Shown: positions 24,798 through 33,978 of the stretch, in pieces | Layout: each line of letters begins with the position of its first letter | Position numbering within the stretch: the first letter of the stretch is position 1 | Source of the DNA: Streptomyces sp. ISL-36 | GTDB taxonomy: Bacteria > Actinomycetota > Actinomycetes > Streptomycetales > Streptomycetaceae | Direction of reading: 5' to 3' | Length of the DNA: 64,000 bases | Assembly (NCBI RefSeq): GCF_018614205.1 | Contig: NZ_JAGGOS010000019.1 | Coordinates: 728 to 64,727, forward strand | Program-made: the position numbers and the translations under genes | Notes under the pieces: generated by a model | What the model saw: the letters and a program-made list of their open reading frames with translations, nothing else | The model's database searches: none | Told to the model about the DNA's origin: nothing

Positions 24798-26171
24798 TCA
24801 GGCCCGGCCGACGGTGTCGGAGTCGTTGACCGCGTCCCTCGCCTCGGGCCGGGCCGTCTCGGGCCGGGCCGCCTCGGGGCGTGCCGTCTCCGGCTGGTCC
24901 GTCTCGGGGCGTGCCACCTCTGGCCGGGCCGTCTCCAGCTGGTCCGTCTCCGGCTGGTCAGGAAGCGGGCCCGACGGCGCCGCCGCCTCGACGGCCTTCG
25001 TGCGGCGGCGCGTGGTGAGGCGGGTCGCGATCGGCTCGGTGTAACGGGCGGTGAGAGGGCCGAGGATGACCAGGACCAGGACGTAGGCCGTGGCGAGGGG
25101 GCCGAGCCCTGGCTCGATGCCCGCGGTGACGGCGAGACCGGCGATCACGATGGAGAACTCGCCCCGTGCCACCAGCGTGCCGCCCGCGCGCCAGCGGCCC
25201 TTGGCGGAGATTCCCGCGCGCCGCGCGGCCCAGTAGCCGGTGGCGATCTTCGTCGCCGCCGTGACCACGGCGAGAGCCAGGGCGGGCAGGAGCACCGGGG
25301 GAATGCTGGCGGGGTCGGTGTGCAGTCCGAAGAAGACGAAGAACACCGCCGCGAACAGGTCCCGCAGCGGGCTCAGCAGGCTGTGCGCGCCCTCGGCGAC
25401 CTCTCCGGACAGTGCGATGCCGACGAGGAAGGCGCCGACGGCGGCGGAGACCTGCAGCTGCTGGGCGAGGCCCGCGACCAGCAGGGTCAGACCGAGGACG
25501 ACGAGCAGCAGCTTCTCCGGATCGTCGCTGGAGACGAAGCGCGAGATGACCCGTCCGTACCGGACGGCCAGGAAGAGGACGAGCCCGGCGACCCCGAGGG
25601 CGATGGCGAGGGTGAGGCTTCCGGCGGCCAGGCCGACCCCGGCGAGCAACGCCGTGACGATCGGCAGATAGACGGCCATCGCGAGGTCTTCGAGGACCAG
25701 GATGCTCAGAACGACCGGCGTCTCACGATTACCCAGGCGGCCGAGGTCGCCCAGCACCTTGGCGATGACACCCGAGGACGAGATCCAGGTGACGCCGGCG
25801 AGGACGACGACGGCGACCGGGCCCCAGCCGAGCAGCAGCGCCATGGCGGCGCCCGGTAGGGCGTTGAGAACGGCGTCGACGATGCCCGCCCGGTACTGCG
25901 TCCTCAGGTTCGAGACCAGGTCGCTGGCCGTGTACTCGAGGCCGAGCATCAGCAGCAGCAGGATGACGCCGATCTCGGCGCCGATCGCGACGAACTCCTC
26001 GCTCGTGCCCAGCGGCAGTAGCCCGCCCTCGCCGAAGGCGAGGCCGGCCAGCAGGTAGAGGGGTATCGGGGAGAACCGCAGGCGGCCGGCCATACGGCCC
26101 AACAGGCCCAGGCCGAGGATGATGGCGCCGAACTCGATCAGGAAGACAGCGGAGGAGTGCATCCCGCTCAC
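24798..26171 (-). CDS. CPA2-family cation/proton antiporter (KefB/KhtU-like)
   Basis: This 457-residue protein has about 12-13 membrane segments typical of the monovalent cation:proton antiporter-2 family, including LAGLAFGEGGLLPLG, VTWISSSGVIAKVL and VVARGEFSIVIAGL-like regions. No cytoplasmic RCK domain is attached; the regulatory subunit is the separate upstream gene, as in KhtTU. The GTG start at 26171 overlaps the regulator's TGA by 4 nt. The C-terminal 50 residues are a low-complexity tail of ARPET/DQPET repeats encoded by a roughly 15-bp repeat (about 24840-24960). Likely role: potassium or sodium efflux in exchange for protons. Confidence 0.9.
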   Translation of the reverse strand: MSGMHSSAVFLIEFGAIILGLGLLGRMAGRLRFSPIPLYLLAGLAFGEGGLLPLGTSEEFVAIGAEIGVILLLLMLGLEYTASDLVSNLRTQYRAGIVDAVLNALPGAAMALLLGWGPVAVVVLAGVTWISSSGVIAKVLGDLGRLGNRETPVVLSILVLEDLAMAVYLPIVTALLAGVGLAAGSLTLAIALGVAGLVLFLAVRYGRVISRFVSSDDPEKLLLVVLGLTLLVAGLAQQLQVSAAVGAFLVGIALSGEVAEGAHSLLSPLRDLFAAVFFVFFGLHTDPASIPPVLLPALALAVVTAATKIATGYWAARRAGISAKGRWRAGGTLVARGEFSIVIAGLAVTAGIEPGLGPLATAYVLVLVILGPLTARYTEPIATRLTTRRRTKAVEAAAPSGPLPDQPETDQLETARPEVARPETDQPETARPEAARPETARPEARDAVNDSDTVGRA

Positions 26172-26653
26172 TCCCGGCCGAGAATCGCGGCAGCGGCCTC
26201 GACGCCCTCGCGGGTGCCGATCACGATCAGTGTGTCCCCGCCGGCCAGGCGGAAGTCCGGAGCCGGCGACGGTATCGCACCGGAGCGGCGAAGGATGGCC
26301 ACGATGGACGCGCCGGTCTCGGTCCGCATCCGCGTCTCGCCGAGCACACGTCCGTTCCAGTGCGACGTCGATGCCAGCTCGATCCGCTCGGCGACCAGCC
26401 CCAGGTCGGTCGTGGACAGCAGATTCGGGCTGTGGTGCGAGGGCATCAGCGCGTCTATCAGCGCCTCCGTCTCACGGCCCGTCAGCTTCACCGACAGCGT
26501 GCACTCGTCCGGATCGTCCCGGCCGTAGGCGTTCAGCGTCCGGGCACCGTCGCGGTGGGCGATCACCGAAAGACGGCGGTGCTCGCGGGTCGTCAGGTCG
26601 TAGCGGACGCCGATCCCCGGCAGCGGAGTACGGCTCAGGCGAGGAGCGGTCAC
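26168..26653 (-). CDS. Antiporter regulatory subunit, TrkA-C domain (KhtT-like)
   Basis: A small cytoplasmic regulator of 161 residues. The N-terminus RTPLPGIGVRYDLTTREHRR is followed by a KhtT-like N-domain, and residues about 75-158 form a TrkA-C (RCK-C) ligand-binding domain ending in GGDTLIVIGTREGVEAAAAIL. Such subunits sense ions or nucleotides and gate the antiporter. The GTG at 26653 is chosen because it gives the family N-terminus; its ribosome site (GGGGTT) is weak. Coupled to the antiporter by a GTGA overlap. Confidence 0.87.
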   Translation of the reverse strand: MTAPRLSRTPLPGIGVRYDLTTREHRRLSVIAHRDGARTLNAYGRDDPDECTLSVKLTGRETEALIDALMPSHHSPNLLSTTDLGLVAERIELASTSHWNGRVLGETRMRTETGASIVAILRRSGAIPSPAPDFRLAGGDTLIVIGTREGVEAAAAILGRE

Positions 26654-26779
26654 GGTGAACCCCAGGTCTGTGGTCTTCCGAAGGGTGGTGAGACGCACTG
26701 CCGCACGCCTCGCCCTCACCCTATCGATGAGCGGTTGTGGTCCCACCATGCGTTCCGGGCCTGCACAATGCGGCGTGTG

Positions 26780-28822
26780 ATGGATGACGACCCGTACCTG
26801 TGGCTGGAAGACGTGCTGGACGAGGCGGCGCTCGAGTGGGTGGCCGAGCGGAACGCCGAGACGGAGGCGGTGCTGGCAGCCGACGCCGGGTTCGCCTCGC
26901 TGAAGGAGCGGCTGCGGGAGGTGCTGGACGCGTCGGACCGCATCCCCTACACCGCCCGCCGCGGCGCGTTCCTCTACAACTTCTGGCGGGACGCCGGGCA
27001 GGTACGCGGCGTGTGGCGGCGTACGACGCTGGAGGGCTACCGCAAGGAAGCCCCCGACTGGGAGGTTCTCCTCGACGTCGACGCGCTCGCCGCGGCCGAG
27101 GGCGAGAAGTGGGTGTGGGCCGGCGCGCGGGTGCGCCACCCGGACTGCGACCGGGCGCTGGTGCGTCTGTCGCGCGACGGTGGTGACGCCGTCGTGGTCC
27201 GCGAGTTCGACCTCGCGACCCGGACGTTCGTCGAGGACGGGTTCCAGGTGGGGGAGGCGAAGACGCGGATCGGGTGGATCGACGCCGACCATGTCTTCAT
27301 CGGCACGGACTTCGGTCCGGGCTCGCTGACCGACTCCGGCTATCCGCGCACGGTTCGCAGGTGGCGACGGGGCACGCCGCTGGAGGAAGCCGCCCTCGTC
27401 TTCGAGGCCGGGACGGCAGACGTGTCGGCCTGGGGGTGGCGCGACACCACACCCGGTTTCGAGCGGGACTTCGTCGGCCGCGCGGTCGACTTCTTCCGCA
27501 GCGAGCTGCACTTCCTGACCCCCGACGGCAGGCTCGTGCGGATCGACGTCCCCGACGACGCCCTCGCCTACGCCCACCGCGAGTACCTGATCGTCACCCT
27601 GAGGTCGGACTGGCTCGGACACCCGGCGGGTTCACTGCTGGCGTTCGGCTTCGACGCCTTCCTGGCGGGCGACCGCACCGCCGAGGTGCTGTTCACCCCG
27701 GACGAGCGGACCGCCCTGGCCGGGCACTCATGGACCCGCCACCATCTGATCCTGGAGACGATGCGCGACGTCAGCACCCGCATCGAGGTCCTCACCCCGA
27801 CCACCGGTGGCACGTGGGCGCGTGAGCCGCTCGCGGACGTTCCGGCGCTGTCGGCGGTCTCCGTCGTGGACACGACCCCGGACCTCTCCGACGAGTACTT
27901 CCTCGACGTGTCGGGGTTCCTGCAGCCCTCCACCCTCTACCGCGGGCAGATCGGCGCCGACACGGAGATCATCAAGCAGGCTCCCGCCCGCTTCGATCCG
28001 ACCGGCCTGACGGTGGAGCAGTTCTTCGCGACCTCCCGGGACGGCACGCGGGTGCCGTACTTCGTGATCGGCCCCGACCGTTCGACCCCCGGACGCCCGG
28101 GCCCCGCACTCCTCTACGGATACGGCGGCTTCGAGGTGTCCCTCACCCCCTTCTACGGTGCGGTGACCGGCAGGGCCTGGCTGGAACGCGGCGGCACCTA
28201 CGTGATCGCGAACATCCGGGGCGGCGGCGAGTACGGACCGGAGTGGCACCGGTCCGCGCTCGGCGCCGACCGGCCACGCGCCTTCGAGGACTTCGCGGCC
28301 GTCGCCGCCGATCTCGTCGAGCGGGGCATCACCACCCCCGCCATGCTGGGGGCCGCGGGTGGCAGCAACGGCGGCCTGCTCATGGGCGCGATGCTCACCC
28401 GCCACCCGGAGCTGTTCGGCGCGATCGTCGCCCAGGTGCCGCTGCTGGACATGCTCCGCTTCCACAAGCTCCTCGCCGGCGCGTCCTGGATCGCCGAGTA
28501 CGGGAACCCGGACCTCGAAGCCGACCGGCCCCACCTCCGGGCGCTCTCTCCGTACCACCGGCTCACCGCGGACCGGTCCTACCCGCCGGTCCTTCTGATG
28601 ACCTCCACCCGTGACGACCGCGTCCATCCCGGCCATGCCCGCAAGACGGCCGCCCGACTGCGCGACCTCGGCCACCAGGTCCTGCTGTACGAGAACACCG
28701 GCGGCGGCCACGCGGGCGCCAGCGACAACGAACAGGTCGCCCACAACAACGCCTTGGTGCACACCTTCCTGTGGCAGCACCTGGCACGACCGGAAAGGCA
28801 GGACCCGGCCCAGCGCCCTTAG
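26780..28822 (+). CDS. Prolyl oligopeptidase family (S9) serine peptidase
   Basis: The 680-residue product starts MDDDPYLWLEDVLDE, the usual start of bacterial prolyl oligopeptidases. A seven-bladed propeller spans about residues 70-400 and an alpha/beta-hydrolase domain follows. The catalytic triad is visible: Ser529 in GGSNGG, Asp in TSTRDDRVHP and His in TGGGHAGA. It would cleave short proline-containing peptides in the cytoplasm; no signal peptide is seen. An in-frame ATG lies 12 nt upstream (26768), and neither start has a clear Shine-Dalgarno sequence. Confidence 0.9.
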   Translation: MDDDPYLWLEDVLDEAALEWVAERNAETEAVLAADAGFASLKERLREVLDASDRIPYTARRGAFLYNFWRDAGQVRGVWRRTTLEGYRKEAPDWEVLLDVDALAAAEGEKWVWAGARVRHPDCDRALVRLSRDGGDAVVVREFDLATRTFVEDGFQVGEAKTRIGWIDADHVFIGTDFGPGSLTDSGYPRTVRRWRRGTPLEEAALVFEAGTADVSAWGWRDTTPGFERDFVGRAVDFFRSELHFLTPDGRLVRIDVPDDALAYAHREYLIVTLRSDWLGHPAGSLLAFGFDAFLAGDRTAEVLFTPDERTALAGHSWTRHHLILETMRDVSTRIEVLTPTTGGTWAREPLADVPALSAVSVVDTTPDLSDEYFLDVSGFLQPSTLYRGQIGADTEIIKQAPARFDPTGLTVEQFFATSRDGTRVPYFVIGPDRSTPGRPGPALLYGYGGFEVSLTPFYGAVTGRAWLERGGTYVIANIRGGGEYGPEWHRSALGADRPRAFEDFAAVAADLVERGITTPAMLGAAGGSNGGLLMGAMLTRHPELFGAIVAQVPLLDMLRFHKLLAGASWIAEYGNPDLEADRPHLRALSPYHRLTADRSYPPVLLMTSTRDDRVHPGHARKTAARLRDLGHQVLLYENTGGGHAGASDNEQVAHNNALVHTFLWQHLARPERQDPAQRP

Positions 28823-28827
28823 CTCTT

Positions 28828-28855
28828 TTGACATACCTATGTCATCAGATCTAAT
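28828..28855 (+). promoter_or_regulatory. Promoter with MarR-type operator, probably leaderless
   Basis: TTGACA (28828-28833) and TCTAAT (28850-28855) with a 16-bp spacer form a good sigma-70-type promoter. The perfect inverted repeat TGACATA-CC-TATGTCA (28829-28844) covers the -35 and spacer. Transcription should start within a few bases of the MarR gene's ATG at 28864, giving a leaderless mRNA. The arrangement implies autorepression by the MarR product. Confidence 0.75.
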
Positions 28856-28863
28856 CTCTTCGC

Positions 28864-29343
28864 ATGCCCGATTCCCGCGCGTCCGCCCAGGACCTCGACC
28901 GTGTGGCCTCCGTGCTCGCGGCGTGCCTGCCCGCGCTGAACCGGGCCCTCGACCGGCGGGTCGGGCAGGACTTCGCGCCGCCCAAGCCCCCGGAGGGGCA
29001 GCTCGCCCTGCTGCGTTTCGTCTCGCAGCAGGAGGGCGCCACCGTACGTGAGGCCGCGGACGCCCTGCTGATGCGGCCGAACAACGTCAGCACCCTCGTC
29101 TCCCAGCTCACCGACCAGGGGTTGCTGGAACGACGGCAGGACTCCGCCGACAAGCGGATCGCGCATCTGTATCCGACCCCCCGTGCCCGGCGTGAGCTGG
29201 CCGAGGTGAGGCGGCTCCAGGGGGAGCACATCGCCCGCGCCCTCAGGTCGCTCACCGAGGGGGAGCGCGACGCCCTGGGCTCTGCCGTCGGTGCGCTGAC
29301 GGCGTTGTCGCACCGTCTGCACGCCGCGTCCGCGGCCGAGTAA
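28864..29343 (+). CDS. MarR-family transcriptional regulator
   Basis: A 159-residue winged-helix regulator. The DNA-binding part contains TVREAADALLMRPNNVSTLVSQ (split over helices 3 and 4) and the wing DKRIAHLYPTPRAR. Helices at both ends form the dimer interface. It lies upstream of a DHA2 drug exporter in the same direction, the common layout for a MarR repressor of an efflux pump. Its own promoter carries a perfect palindrome. The ATG at 28864 has no Shine-Dalgarno sequence, consistent with leaderless translation. Confidence 0.9.
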   Translation: MPDSRASAQDLDRVASVLAACLPALNRALDRRVGQDFAPPKPPEGQLALLRFVSQQEGATVREAADALLMRPNNVSTLVSQLTDQGLLERRQDSADKRIAHLYPTPRARRELAEVRRLQGEHIARALRSLTEGERDALGSAVGALTALSHRLHAASAAE

Positions 29344-29626
29344 CACCCCCTCCGCACCGCACCCCACGGCACCACTCCGCACCGCACCGCTCCGCACCCC
29401 ACCGCTCCGCCGACCCCGCGCGCGCCTGTCGCCGCGTGGTGGCGGTGGTGATCGCGGGCGAGGGGCGTGGGCGATTGGCCGTGGACTTCCCCTGCCCTGA
29501 CGTCGGCGGCACCGCCCGCCCGCCCGGGGCGGCACGGGCGTGTTCCCTTCCTGCCGCACCGCACCGCACCGCACCGCGCCCTCACCGCCGGTTTCCCGTC
29601 ACCCTCCCGACAGACAAGGCACCTTC
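29344..29626. other. Intergenic region with cgcac-type short repeats
   Basis: No gene is recognised. Two clusters of cgcac/ccgct-type repeats are present, at about 29357-29411 and about 29553-29580, the latter with five consecutive cgcac units. The exporter promoter, if separate, lies here; no copy of the MarR palindrome was found. Confidence 0.45.
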
Positions 29627-31219
29627 ATGTCTTCCACCACCGTGGATCCCCTCTCCTCGCAGGACGCCTCCCCGCCGCGGCCGGTACGGCCCCGGGACAG
29701 GCGGTCCAACCCGTGGCTGACCCTGATCGCGGTCGCCTTCGGCCTCTTCATGGTGCAGCTCGACGCCTCCGTCGTGGCGATCGCCAATCCCGAGATCGGC
29801 CGCGCCCTCGACGCGTCCACCGCCGACCTGCAATGGGTCACCAACGCCTACCTGCTCGCCCTGGCCGCGTCCCTCATCCTCGGTGGCAAGCTCGGCGACC
29901 GCTTCGGACGCCGTACGTACTACATGGCCGGCGTCGTCGGCTTCACCCTCGCCTCGGTGGCCATCGGCCTGTCCGGTTCGGTCGAGGGCGTCGTCGGCTT
30001 CCGCGCGGCGCAGGGCTTCTTCGGCGGGCTGCTCATGCCGAACACCCTGGGACTGCTGCGCGCGGCCTTCCCGCCCCGGAAGTTCGGCATGGCCGTGGGC
30101 ATCTGGGCGATGGTGTCGGCGGTGTCGACGGCGCTCGGACCCATCGTCGGCGGCCTGCTGGTCGAGAACGTCTCCTGGGAGTCGGTCTTCTACATCAACG
30201 CCCCCATCGGCGTGATCGCCCTCCTGGTCAGCGCCGCCGTACTCCCCCGGAGCAGGGCGGCCGTGGGCCGGCACCGCTTCGACGTGGCGGGCGTGGCCCT
30301 GCTGGCGCTGGCCCTGCTGTGTGTGGTCTTCGGCGTCGTCAAGGGCGAGACCTGGGGATGGTCCTCGGCCGGGACCCTCGGATGCGTCGTCGGCGGTCTG
30401 CTGCTCCTCGCCGTCTTCGGCTGGTACGAGACCCGGCAGGCGCACCCGCTGCTGCCCATGCGGCTCTTCCGCAGCCGCGCCCTGACCACCGGGACGGTCG
30501 TCACCGCGCTGAACTTCTTCGTCCTGCTCGGTGTGATCTTCTTCGTGATGCTGTACCTGCAGAACGTACGCGGCTTCACACCCGTCGAGGCCGGCGTGCG
30601 TACCCTGCCGCTCAGCCTCGCCTCCCTCGTGGCCTCACCGCTGGGGGCGGCCCTGACCGCACGCTTCGGGGCCCGGCTCACCATGCCGCTGGGCATGCTG
30701 CTCCAGGCGGGTTCCGCCTTCGCCATGCTCGGCTGGGACACCGACTCCTCCTACACCACGATGTGGCCGCCGTTCGTCGCCCTCGGCCTGGGTGTCGGCA
30801 TGGTCCTGGCCGCCTCCTCGGACGCGATCGTCGGTCAGGCCCCCGTCCAGGACGGCGGCGTGGCCGGCGGCCTGCAGGCGACGGCCCTGCAGATCGGCGG
30901 CGCGCTCGGTACGTCCGTCCTCGTCTCGCTCATCAGCGGCAGGGTCGGCTCCACGCTGACGGGTGAGCTGACCGGTGCGGGCGTACCGGCCGGCCTCGCG
31001 GCCGAACTCCACGCCGCCGAGGACGCGGTGGCGATGGGAATCGCCCCGGTGTCGACCGACATGCCCGCCCGGCTCAGGGCGGCGGTGGTGGAAGGCAGCG
31101 GCCAGGCGTTCATGAACGGCGTACACACCGCCGTGATCGTCACCGGGACCCTCTGTCTCCTGGGAGCCGTACTCGCGGCCGTCGGTCTCCGGCGCACCTC
31201 GCCCGCCGCACCGCACTGA
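29627..31219 (+). CDS. MFS transporter, DHA2 (14-TMS) drug exporter family
   Basis: A 530-residue protein with about 14 membrane segments. The N-terminus has FGLFMVQLDASVVAIANPEIG and ADLQWVTNAYLLALAASLIL, both characteristic of EmrB/QacA transporters. Motif A appears as GGKLGDRFGRRTYYM and motif C as GPIVGGLL. Probable role: proton-driven efflux of antibiotics or other lipophilic compounds, controlled by the MarR gene upstream. The ATG at 29627 has only a weak AAGG upstream. Confidence 0.9.
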   Translation: MSSTTVDPLSSQDASPPRPVRPRDRRSNPWLTLIAVAFGLFMVQLDASVVAIANPEIGRALDASTADLQWVTNAYLLALAASLILGGKLGDRFGRRTYYMAGVVGFTLASVAIGLSGSVEGVVGFRAAQGFFGGLLMPNTLGLLRAAFPPRKFGMAVGIWAMVSAVSTALGPIVGGLLVENVSWESVFYINAPIGVIALLVSAAVLPRSRAAVGRHRFDVAGVALLALALLCVVFGVVKGETWGWSSAGTLGCVVGGLLLLAVFGWYETRQAHPLLPMRLFRSRALTTGTVVTALNFFVLLGVIFFVMLYLQNVRGFTPVEAGVRTLPLSLASLVASPLGAALTARFGARLTMPLGMLLQAGSAFAMLGWDTDSSYTTMWPPFVALGLGVGMVLAASSDAIVGQAPVQDGGVAGGLQATALQIGGALGTSVLVSLISGRVGSTLTGELTGAGVPAGLAAELHAAEDAVAMGIAPVSTDMPARLRAAVVEGSGQAFMNGVHTAVIVTGTLCLLGAVLAAVGLRRTSPAAPH

Positions 31220-31249
31220 ACCACCGGCGCCCGTGCGAGGGCCGGGGCC

Positions 31250-33157
31250 TCATCCGGCGGGGAAACCGGCCCTCTCCACCCACCGCCCGAGCTCCTCTCG
31301 TACGGCCGCGCGCTGCTCGGCCGTCGCGGGGGCGGCGCTCACCAGCGCGAAGTGCACCCCCTCGGAGGCGCCGGAGAGGAGGATCCGGCGGGCGTTCGTG
31401 CCGCCGGGCTCGGGAGCGACCGCGATCGCTCCCGCCGACCCCGGACCGGTCACCGTGCCGAGGTCCGAGACGACCGTGGTCGTGGCGGGGTCGAAGCCGG
31501 CCGGCAGATGCAGTTCGGTCGGCGCGCTCGCCCCGCTTCCCCGCCACACGAGCAGACCGTACGGAAGGTCGGCACCGATCAGCCGCGCCGACGCGGGCAA
31601 GCTGGAGGGCACCTGACTCCATGTCAGCGTCCTGCCCGCGTCACGTGAGCGGTCCTCGTAGAGGAAGGCGAGCGTACGGCCGGCGACCGCGCTCGGGTAG
31701 AGACGGTCGAGGAGCCGCGCGTCCTGGCGGAGCTGGGGGACACCCCTGTCGTCGAGCCGTACGGCGGACAGGTCCTCGTCGTTCCAGGCGTCGCCGTCGG
31801 TACGGATCTTCTGCGGATTGTCGTTCATCGCCTCGTGGTGACGACCGCTGTAGATGTCCCACTGCCACTGGGTCGCGGACAGGACGGGCCCGGCGGCGGC
31901 CGGATTCTGCCACCAGCTCCGGCCGTCGAGTGCGCTGTCGAGCGCCTGGTACTGGCCCTTGAGGACGGACGGCGCCTTGTCGGACGAGGTACCGGTCAAG
32001 GGGTGTCCGAACTCGCTGACGACAGCGGGGGTGCCGAGGTCGGTGGACCGTGCGCGGACGGCGTTGAAGTCGCCCGCGTACTCCCCGTCCTTCGCCTTGG
32101 TCAGGTCGAAGAAGCCGGACATCCGCGCCTGGTCGTAGAAGTGGGTGTTGAACACGTAGCGGGGGCCCAGAGTGCCCACACCGCCCAGGCCGCCCGGCTG
32201 TTTCATGAAGGACAGGTTGGAGTTCCAGAACATGTTCGGCTCGACGAGGGCGGGTTTGCTTTGCCAGCCCGCCGCGTCCATGCGCGCCCGGAACCGCTCG
32301 TAGAACGGCCAGAGCAGCCCCTTCTCCCAGCTGCTGCCGTCCTGCCCGCTCGCGTACTGCCCGGCGTAGGGCTCGTTGTACGGGTCGAAGCCGGCGATCC
32401 CGGCGAACTCGGCCCGCTCCAGATGGTCGGCCAGGTACGCCATGGTCGTCTGCGCGGTGTCCAGGAAGGCGTCCTGGATCCCGTTCCGGTTGGTCCAGAA
32501 GTCGCGCATGGCGTCCTTGACGGTCCGGTTCTGGGTGATGTTCTGGCCCCAGTGGGCGCAGACGCCGCAGAACTCCCGCGGGTAGCCCCCTGCTTGGACG
32601 ACCCAGCGCGGTGCGCCGTCCCCCGAGTACCAGCTGTCCTTGTCGAAGACATGGCGGGAGAACAGATCCTGGTGGAAGTCGGGGTACACGCGCAGCCCGA
32701 CGGCCAGGAACTCCCGCATCTGCGCTGTCACCTGAGCCAGATAGGCCTCGTCGACCTGCCCTTGTACGGGCTCGGCCGCCGCCCACGACAGCAGGAACCG
32801 CACCGAGTTGGCGCCCCCCAGCTCACGCACCGCCCGCGCCGACTTCCGCGCGTCCTCGACATCGGCGAACGGCAGGCCGCCGTTCTCGGCCAGCTTGGTC
32901 TCGCCGGACACGTTGAAGCCGCGCAGCACCACCTCACGGCCGTAGCCGTCGACGAAACGTGTCCCCGTGACGGTCAGTTCCGCCGCCCGCTCGTCGTACG
33001 GATGAGGACCGGCCGCCCGAGCCGGTACTCCGGCACCCAGCGCCGAGGAGACGAGGGCGAGGAGCGCCAGGCCCCACGTCCACGTTCGTGCCCCTGCTCG
33101 TGCCCCTGTCCCTCGTCCGGAACGGTACGGCGTGCGGTGTGCCGGGGTCGTCGCCAT
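31250..33157 (-). CDS. Secreted GH5 glycoside hydrolase (endoglycoceramidase-like)
   Basis: A 635-residue secreted enzyme. An n-region rich in Arg and a hydrophobic segment ending in AGVPARAAG (about residue 50) form the signal peptide. The GH5 (cellulase family) barrel follows with VVLRGFNVSGETK, the acid/base Glu262 in GFDPYNEPY and the nucleophile Glu382 in VVSEFGHPLTG. A C-terminal beta-domain of about 130 residues resembles the glycoceramidase C-terminal domain. The substrate could be a glycolipid or an oligosaccharide. The ATG at 33157 has a weak AGGGCGA site. A palindrome (33179-33191) lies close upstream. Confidence 0.85.
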   Translation of the reverse strand: MATTPAHRTPYRSGRGTGARAGARTWTWGLALLALVSSALGAGVPARAAGPHPYDERAAELTVTGTRFVDGYGREVVLRGFNVSGETKLAENGGLPFADVEDARKSARAVRELGGANSVRFLLSWAAAEPVQGQVDEAYLAQVTAQMREFLAVGLRVYPDFHQDLFSRHVFDKDSWYSGDGAPRWVVQAGGYPREFCGVCAHWGQNITQNRTVKDAMRDFWTNRNGIQDAFLDTAQTTMAYLADHLERAEFAGIAGFDPYNEPYAGQYASGQDGSSWEKGLLWPFYERFRARMDAAGWQSKPALVEPNMFWNSNLSFMKQPGGLGGVGTLGPRYVFNTHFYDQARMSGFFDLTKAKDGEYAGDFNAVRARSTDLGTPAVVSEFGHPLTGTSSDKAPSVLKGQYQALDSALDGRSWWQNPAAAGPVLSATQWQWDIYSGRHHEAMNDNPQKIRTDGDAWNDEDLSAVRLDDRGVPQLRQDARLLDRLYPSAVAGRTLAFLYEDRSRDAGRTLTWSQVPSSLPASARLIGADLPYGLLVWRGSGASAPTELHLPAGFDPATTTVVSDLGTVTGPGSAGAIAVAPEPGGTNARRILLSGASEGVHFALVSAAPATAEQRAAVREELGRWVERAGFPAG

Positions 33158-33178
33158 GGCATCACTGTCGCCCTGATC

Positions 33179-33191
33179 TGACGTACCGTCA
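33179..33191. promoter_or_regulatory. Candidate operator upstream of the GH5 gene
   Basis: TGACG-TAC-CGTCA is a perfect 5-3-5 inverted repeat 22 bp before the GH5 start. On the minus strand it overlaps TTGACG, a possible -35 element. The regulator is unknown. Confidence 0.4.
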
Positions 33192-33386
33192 ATAACGGGG
33201 GCGAGGGCACCGCGCCGCCGCCGACCGTCGAACGGATGGGCCGGACGGGTGGGGGTCGGCCGGATGCCGTCGAACGCGACCCGTGCGCTCACCCGCCCGG
33301 GTGTCCTGTCCGCCGTGTCGGCCCGCCCGCGGACGGCCCCGGTATCAGGATGTGCCCGCAGTTTCCCACCTGGCAGGAGGCCTTCC

Positions 33387-33671
33387 ATGCTCGAACGCAA
33401 GCGCCGCAAGGGCGGCAAGAACCACACCGAGATCACCTTCGTCCTGCCGGCGGACACCCCGCCCGGACCGGTCAGCGTGGTCGGCGACTTCAACGACTGG
33501 AAGCCCGGCACGCACGAGCTGCGCCCCCGCAAGGACGGCACCCGCGCGGTCACCGTGGCCCTGCCCGGTGCGAGCACCCACGCCTTCCGCTACCTGGCCG
33601 CGGGCGACTACTGGTTCAACGACGAAGCAGCCGACGCGCTCGAAGGCCCCAACAGCCTCGTGCGCACCTGA
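33387..33671 (+). CDS. Stand-alone isoamylase-early-set/CBM48-like protein
   Basis: The 94-residue product consists of one immunoglobulin-like glycan-binding domain of the AMPK/CBM48 (isoamylase N-terminal) type: ITFVLPADTPPGPVSVVGD, then FNDWKPGTHEL and THAFRYLAAGDYWFNDEAAD. A Lys/Arg-rich start (MLERKRRKGGK) precedes it. Free-standing copies are common in Streptomyces and may bind glycogen or regulate other enzymes. The ATG at 33387 is preceded by AGGAGG. Confidence 0.85.
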   Translation: MLERKRRKGGKNHTEITFVLPADTPPGPVSVVGDFNDWKPGTHELRPRKDGTRAVTVALPGASTHAFRYLAAGDYWFNDEAADALEGPNSLVRT

Positions 33672-33746
33672 GGGCAGCTCTGCCACCGGCCGCTACCGCG
33701 CCGCCTCCGAGGTGCGCGGGACGCGGCGGGTGGCAAGACTGAAGAC

Positions 33747-33947
33747 ATGGCGAACAAGGCAGTACTCGAGGGCGGGCCGGACGATCTGACCGAGCGGATC
33801 GTGTCCGTCACCTCTTCGGACGAAGACCTGAAGATCCCCCATCGCGGCGGATACGAGCACTTCAAGGCCACGCCGCGCCACCAGGACGGCCCACAGGGCC
33901 GGCTCCCGGTCTACGAGTGGTGGGAACGGACCGAGATCGCCGAGTGA
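33747..33947 (+). CDS. DUF5988-like small protein
   Basis: A 66-residue soluble protein. The core VLEGGPDDLTERIVSV and GGYEHF together with the C-terminal WERTEIAE match the pattern of the Streptomyces DUF5988 family as recalled. No function is known; such genes often occur near natural product or regulatory genes. The start lacks a strong ribosome site. Confidence 0.65.
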   Translation: MANKAVLEGGPDDLTERIVSVTSSDEDLKIPHRGGYEHFKATPRHQDGPQGRLPVYEWWERTEIAE

Positions 33948-33978
33948 CCGCTCCACAGCAGGCCGCCGTAGGTGGGCG

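Noticed and set aside
24790..25044. Continuation of the aspartokinase-fragment frame
   Set aside because: From here it is antisense to the antiporter's repeat tail and resembles no ACT domain.
29467..30966. 499-codon plus frame over the DHA2 exporter
   Set aside because: Shifted frame of the exporter, Arg/Pro/His-rich; the exporter frame has clear MFS motifs.
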